Shown one piece after another: positions 59,527 to 64,000 of a stretch of DNA of 64,000 nt (position 1 is its first letter; each line of letters opens with the position of its first letter). The notes beneath the pieces are model-generated. The model had not been told where the DNA came from. It searched no databases and worked only from the letters and a program-made list of their open reading frames with translations. The translations under genes and the position numbers were made by a program. This DNA is from Asterias rubens (lineage: Eukaryota; Echinodermata; Asteroidea; Forcipulatida; Asteriidae), in the NCBI RefSeq assembly GCF_902459465.1, contig NC_047076.1:9308146-9372145 (forward strand). The letters are read 5' to 3'.

Positions 59527-59640
59527 GGGCATACTGATGGAAACGTTGAGTTGTCAACCAGGGGTTCTTTTCAGAACCAACACTACTCAAAAGAGATTTA
59601 GACATGGTGCTGCGCAAACCTCACCCGATAAAATATCAAG
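59527..59640. mobile_element. Partial relative of the 57,932 fold-back element
   Basis: GCATACTGATGGAAACGTTG, GGTTCTTTTCAGAACCA, ACTCAAAAGAGATTTAG and CATGGTG follow in the same order as in the right half of 57,932-58,151, with substitutions. It lies in the presumed 3' untranslated region of the minus-strand gene. Confidence 0.65.
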
Positions 59641-59804
59641 ATTACCTGCACATCCTTCCTGTGAAGACTGCTTCAGGAGTTTAAAAATTATGTCAAATTT
59701 GAGTCACTGTTCCAACTGTGGTACGGAGAGAAGATGTATTGTTAGAGTTTGGAGCCTGATTCCAAACCAGAATCACAAGCGAGAAGATACACTGTTCCAA
59801 TGAA

Positions 59805-62800
59805 TCACAGTTCTGTTGTAAGAGTACATTTTTTGCCCGACCCGCCCGAGGCAGACAAGTTGACCTCTTGGTAGGGGTCAGAAGCTGCCCAGGATCCCGC
59901 CATCTGACCCGAGTTCATACTGTTGGACAAAGAGACACTGGGGGCGCTGTTGCCGACGCCATTGCTCGTTGGTGGTTTGTGACGCAGACTCTGGATCTTA
60001 CGGAGGTTACTGGATGAAGTGGTTGGCTTAGGCACTGATTCTAAGGCCTTCAAGAAAGAAATGCAACAGACAAAATGGTTAGGTTTGACACATTGAGGGG
60101 AACCCTTCCAACTTCATCTCCTCACTGTTCAATTTGTGGAATCAAATTGGCATGTACATGTACAACGCCTGGCCATCTATTAGCCATTTGCAAGTTAGAT
60201 TTGAATATATAATTGTTGCACACTGTGACGTGATCCATGGCGTTTTGTACCCCCGAGGGGGAAAAATGGTTCCTGAGGTGAAGCCGAGGGTGCCATGTGC
60301 CCCCCAAGGGTGTACAAAACCCATGGACCCCAGTCACAGCGTGCAACAATTTTTTTGTTGTACTGTACATGTACCTCGGTAACAAACATGATTGTTCCTC
60401 TTCACGAAGTTCTGTTGTCATCTTCAAACATTATTACAACAGATTAGGCATAGTTTAATAATAAGCAGATGAACAGTTCAAATGAGAAACAATTTTTCAC
60501 TTTTCCCTTAAACCCGCGGCTGTTTTGTACAAAGTGCTGAAAATCAACCAATGGTGGGAACGATCACTGGTTTCTATGAATAGCATACCTACAATGTAAA
60601 TACATAAAAATAACAATAGTATAATAATAAAACTCATGTCACCTCCGGGCTGTGCAGCCATAGAACATAAGTTTTTGTTTCACATCACGAGGACCAATCA
60701 AACTTCACAATTTGTTACCGAGGTATAACAATGATGTCTGGTGCAATGACTTGCTTCACAAGTTTCTGCTATAGAGACATTTGCTGTGTCAAATGTTTCG
60801 GGCAAGCTTATATATAGCCAACTCCTGATGAGCTAACCCTAGTACCATAGTTCCATACACATTCAGTCAGAATTGTGTATGGGTGGTCACTGCCACAAAT
60901 CATGTGACATAGCAACTGTCTCTATAGTTGGATGAATTCAAATTTAATTTGTGACATGTGACTAAGCAAGTCATTGTACCAAACATTAATCAACTCTAAT
61001 TTTCAAATGGCTTATTCAGTTTGGTTATACACATTGCAGACCCCTTGCATAGGACGTCACAAGCCAGGTACACACATTGAGATCAAGAAAACGTGCCCCG
61101 TTTGAAGAGTGTTGCATGAACCACATTAGTGACACATCACATTGAATAAAACCCAGGAAATATTATGCTATTGTAATGGTTAAAGCCAGTGGACACTATT
61201 GGTAGTTACTCAAAATAATTGTTGCCATAATATAAAACCTTGGTAACGAGTAATGGGGAGATCTTGATAGTATAAAACATTGTGAAAAACGGCTCCCTCT
61301 AAAGTAACATAGTTTTCGAGAAAGAAGTAATTTTCCATTAAGTTATTTTTGAGACTTCAGAATTAGATTTTGAGGTCTCGAAATCAAGCATCTGCCATGT
61401 CTGAAAGCACACAACTTCCTGTCACAAGGGTGTTTTCTTTCATAATAATCTCGCAACTTCACCGACCAATTGACAATGGTTGAGCTCAAATTTTTCACAG
61501 GTTTTTTATTTTATGCATAATTATGTTTAGATACACAAAGTGAGAAGACAGGTCATTGACAATTACCAATAGTGTCAGGTGTCTTTAATGTTCGAGTGAG
61601 AAACTATCGCTTTCTCAAAAACAATATTACTTCAGAGGGAGCCGTTTTTTCACAGTGCCTTTTACTACTGTCATGGGTTGTCAAAAAGGTTTCAGCTTAC
61701 CAAGTAGTACAGAGAGTTAGCTTCAACAAGGGTTAGAATCACAATATTAAAGTCCACCCCACTCCCTCGAGTGATTTACTTGGATGCAACTTCACTCCAA
61801 CGAAACCCAACACCATAAGGTAACTCAACAAATTGGGGAGGTAGTGCTTTCTGCTCTACCCAGGCTTCGGACTGATGATACCCAAGCCTACATCCGTATG
61901 GACTGTAAAGGGGGTAACCCTGTTTCAGCCCTAGGAGTGGGTGGCAACTGCCTCTGGAATAAATTCATTGTAGCCCACACCATGAAGTGGCCTTCCGGCC
62001 TTGTGTGTCTGGCGACTTGCATTAAAAAAAATTTTTAAAAACATATATTGCCTGTTACTGGTATTCAGCTGTTGTTTGCTTATCCTGGAAACCACACAGA
62101 AATTTGGTTGGAATGAAATTGGGCCAAGTTCACAAGGGCAGTCCTTAGAACAACCGATTCAAACAAATCATGCAGTTGGTGTGTGAAGAGTTTAGGATAG
62201 TTGAGGAGAAGGAGTGTAACCTTCAAAGAAATCTACCCTTCTTTGAATATTGTAAATGTTGAAACGGTAAAATTGAAAAATAAAGTTACATTTTGTTTTT
62301 ACATATGGGGTAGGATTTTATAACTCTCTGTACTCTATTGCTATGTTAAAACCTCCTTTAGACATTTTGGATGAAGGATATGGCAATATCTAAGGGGTAT
62401 ACATGAATCTAAAGTTATTAATGCAAGTTGTTAGAACTGATTCAAAATGGAGGCACTCACAGATCGCCCACACAATCATGAAATGTATCCTCCCATCTAT
62501 TAACCCAATTTTTTAATCAAGTCAGTCAGTATTGCACATGTGAAACAATACATCAGAGTATTAAGACCTTCTTTGCATTGATGTCTTCAGCTGCCATCTT
62601 GAAGATGAACCAATGATGAAACAATGGAAACGCACAGGGCCCAGATTCATGCCCTGCTTACCGTAAGCAAAGAATTGACACTTGCACAGGCAGAGCATGA
62701 CGCGCTTACATCAAGCGTATTTCCAGGTTAGCAGGGAATTTTGGCTTCTGCGTTTGCCTACTCAACGTTACTAGGCATTCTTTGCTTACACAGCTACAAG

Positions 62801-63234
62801 TACAAGTACAAGTAGTGCGGAAGATCGATGCTTGTCCTGCAAGCAGAGAATGGTAATGATAAGCGCAGAATTCGGAGATAAGCAGAGTGATGAAATTGGG
62901 CCCAGAGTCCAACAGGACTGGCCAATAAGCAACCTCCTCTGACCTCTACAGGAGGGGCCAAACTCAAATTACATCATGTTGCTAAAAGGTCAACTGATAT
63001 GATCAACTCAGTGAAGCCCGGTTCCTACTTCTTGCGAATGCAAATGGGATTTGCATAACAAATAATTTGCATAACATAGTTGACTTGAGTGTTCAATTCC
63101 ATGGAAACATTCACTGCAAAAATAGCCCTGTCACATTAACATGTGTACCACATTGGCTTGAAGAATGAACCGGCTTAAGTATTTACCTGTGCAAGAATCT
63201 CAAAGTTACTGTTCAGAATCTGAAGTAACTGTTG
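59805..63234 (-). CDS. 3' end of an unrecognised gene (last two exons)
   Basis: Two exons join in frame on the minus strand. The first is 63,234-63,187 (48 bp; acceptor TATTACACAG, donor GTAAAT), encoding QQLLQILNSNFEILAQ, amphipathic and possibly helical. The second is 60,047-59,805 (acceptor TTTCTTTCTTGAAG), encoding 80 residues and a stop. This last part is Ser/Asn/Gly-rich and probably disordered (KPTTSSSNLRKIQSLRHKPP, later MAGSWAASDPYQEVN). It ends KKCTLTTEL, whose last three residues (T-E-L) fit a class I PDZ ligand. More 5' exons must lie to the right, beyond 63,234 and probably outside the window. I do not recognise the family. The codon content, splice sites and frame agreement are the support. 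Confidence 0.55.
60211..60351. mobile_element. 141-bp fold-back element
   Basis: AATTGTTGCACACTGTGACG at the left is mirrored by GTGCAACAATT with CAGTCACAG at the right. The complementarity continues through CCATGG and TTTTGTAC to CCCCGAGGGGG. It lies in the last intron of the minus-strand gene. Confidence 0.85.
61184..61584 (+). mobile_element. piggyBac-like MITE
   Basis: TTAA at 61,180-61,183 and 61,585-61,588. Ends are AGCCAGTGGACACTATTGG and CCAATAGTGTCAGGTGTCT. The interior (ACGGCTCCCTCTAAAG, GGTCTCGAAATCAAGC, CTCGCAACTTC) matches the family. It sits in the last intron of the minus-strand gene. Confidence 0.85.
61740..62038 (+). other. Possible A-tailed retrosequence
   Basis: A non-AT-rich stretch ending GGCGACTTGCATT followed by an A/T run (AAAAAAAATTTTTAAAA) resembles a short retrotransposed sequence. 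The open frame at 61,784-62,038 has no recognisable motif. Low certainty. Confidence 0.25.
62638..62903. mobile_element. MITE with GGGCCCARATTCAT ends
   Basis: GGGCCCAGATTCATGCCCTG at the left and GTGATGAAATTGGGCCC at the right are imperfect inverted repeats of about 24 bp that end in TGCTTA/TAAGCA. TGCTTA and TAAGC words recur inside. Non-coding. Confidence 0.75.
63041..63057. promoter_or_regulatory. Inverted octamer pair (POU-type sites)
   Basis: ATGCAAAT and ATTTGCAT face each other with a single G-rich base between, and a further ATTTGCATAA follows within 20 bp. Octamers are bound by POU factors. Function here is unproven. Confidence 0.3.
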
Positions 63235-64000
63235 CTGTGTAATATAACTCTTTCTTTTCTAACATTTGTTCATGAAGTCATTTGCTGCCGGTATACAGTA
63301 TATATCTTTTTAATCTTTAGGAGTGTATACTTTTATGAGTGCATCCGTTTTGAATTAGTACAAGCAGGGAACCAACTACCTACTTCTAGTTTACTGGCAG
63401 CTGAACCGGAGCTGGTTACCGATGAAACTCTCTGCATGAGAGAAAGGGGGTTTGGAGAACGGTAGTGAGTCAATGACATCACATATTTAAGGTTCCCCCA
63501 ATCCCCTCCTTCCAACCCCGTAAAGAAAATTGGGGAATTTTTCTTTCACAACTGAATTTCACCTTATGTTTCGAACAGGTCAACAAATAGTGCAGGGAAA
63601 TGTTGAAGATAATTTACCTGGACAAACTTGCAAAGTTTTGTTTTGTTTTAATTTTATTGTGAACAATTCCTTTTTTCTTTCAAATCTTTTTAGGGTTGGG
63701 GAGAGGGGGGGTCCTTAAGTATTTGGGGAGAACAAGACAAACAAGTAATGAAAACATAAAAAACAACAAAATTATTAAGTTGGTTAACATGTTAAAGTTG
63801 GTAATATGATAAAGCAAACAGATTGAAATAGGGAGGTGATCACAAGCATTTATGACAAATTAGCAGCAACCTATGATAGCAAACAAGATTCTTTTGCCAT
63901 ATTGTCAAATTAGGTTTGGATGAATTCCAGAATTTGATTAGACCACATAAGTTCAGCGCATTTTAGTGCATGCATTTAGTGCAGCGTTAGTGATCGCAAA
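63235..64000. other. No further exon recognised at the right end
   Basis: AT-rich sequence that should be intron of the minus-strand gene. A GTAAAT donor-like site near 63,615 (minus strand) has no usable acceptor nearby, so I do not call an exon. Confidence 0.4.

Noticed and set aside
63541..63660. Additional exon of the minus-strand gene with GTAAAT donor near 63,615
   Set aside because: No acceptor and no open frame of useful length upstream of the donor.

Overview
The window looks like nuclear DNA of a marine invertebrate deuterostome, most likely an echinoderm and probably a sea star. This rests on intron-split genes with GT-AG junctions, a kisspeptin-type neuropeptide receptor, very abundant short inverted-repeat transposons and tRNA-derived SINEs. 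The species call is inference; no database was searched.

Positions 1-29,870 are dominated by one structure. A satellite-rich insertion of about 22.8 kb (84-22,925) sits at a TAA target inside a host segment. The unfilled copy of that segment is present in inverted orientation at 29,538-29,869. The insertion is made of head-to-tail monomers of about 1.55 kb. Each monomer holds about five subrepeats of roughly 125 bp, a region with a CRE palindrome and an octamer, and a (TAA)n tail that in some copies carries an 11-bp-arm hairpin minisatellite. A 2.1-kb non-satellite island (12,061-14,202) interrupts it. Edge-type sequences meet at about 11,150, which suggests two ~11-kb elements joined head to tail. 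No coding capacity was found in it.

From 23,180 to 33,300 the sequence is mostly AT-rich. It holds a short acidic open frame, a probable small two-exon minus-strand gene (25,495-27,483), a GC-rich inverted-repeat cluster near 28.5 kb, a 263-bp direct duplication and a SINE.

Positions 33,320-44,843 carry a complete ten-exon asparagine synthetase gene (574 codons, + strand), its introns filled with MITEs and retrotransposon relics. Positions 47,392-51,950 carry a complete three-exon class A GPCR of kisspeptin-receptor type (389 codons, + strand). Positions 52-64 kb are mostly mobile-element debris, with the 3' end of an unrecognised minus-strand gene (exons 63,187-63,234 and 59,805-60,047) whose protein ends in a PDZ-ligand-like tail. 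The three genes show no functional link; they are ordinary neighbours.
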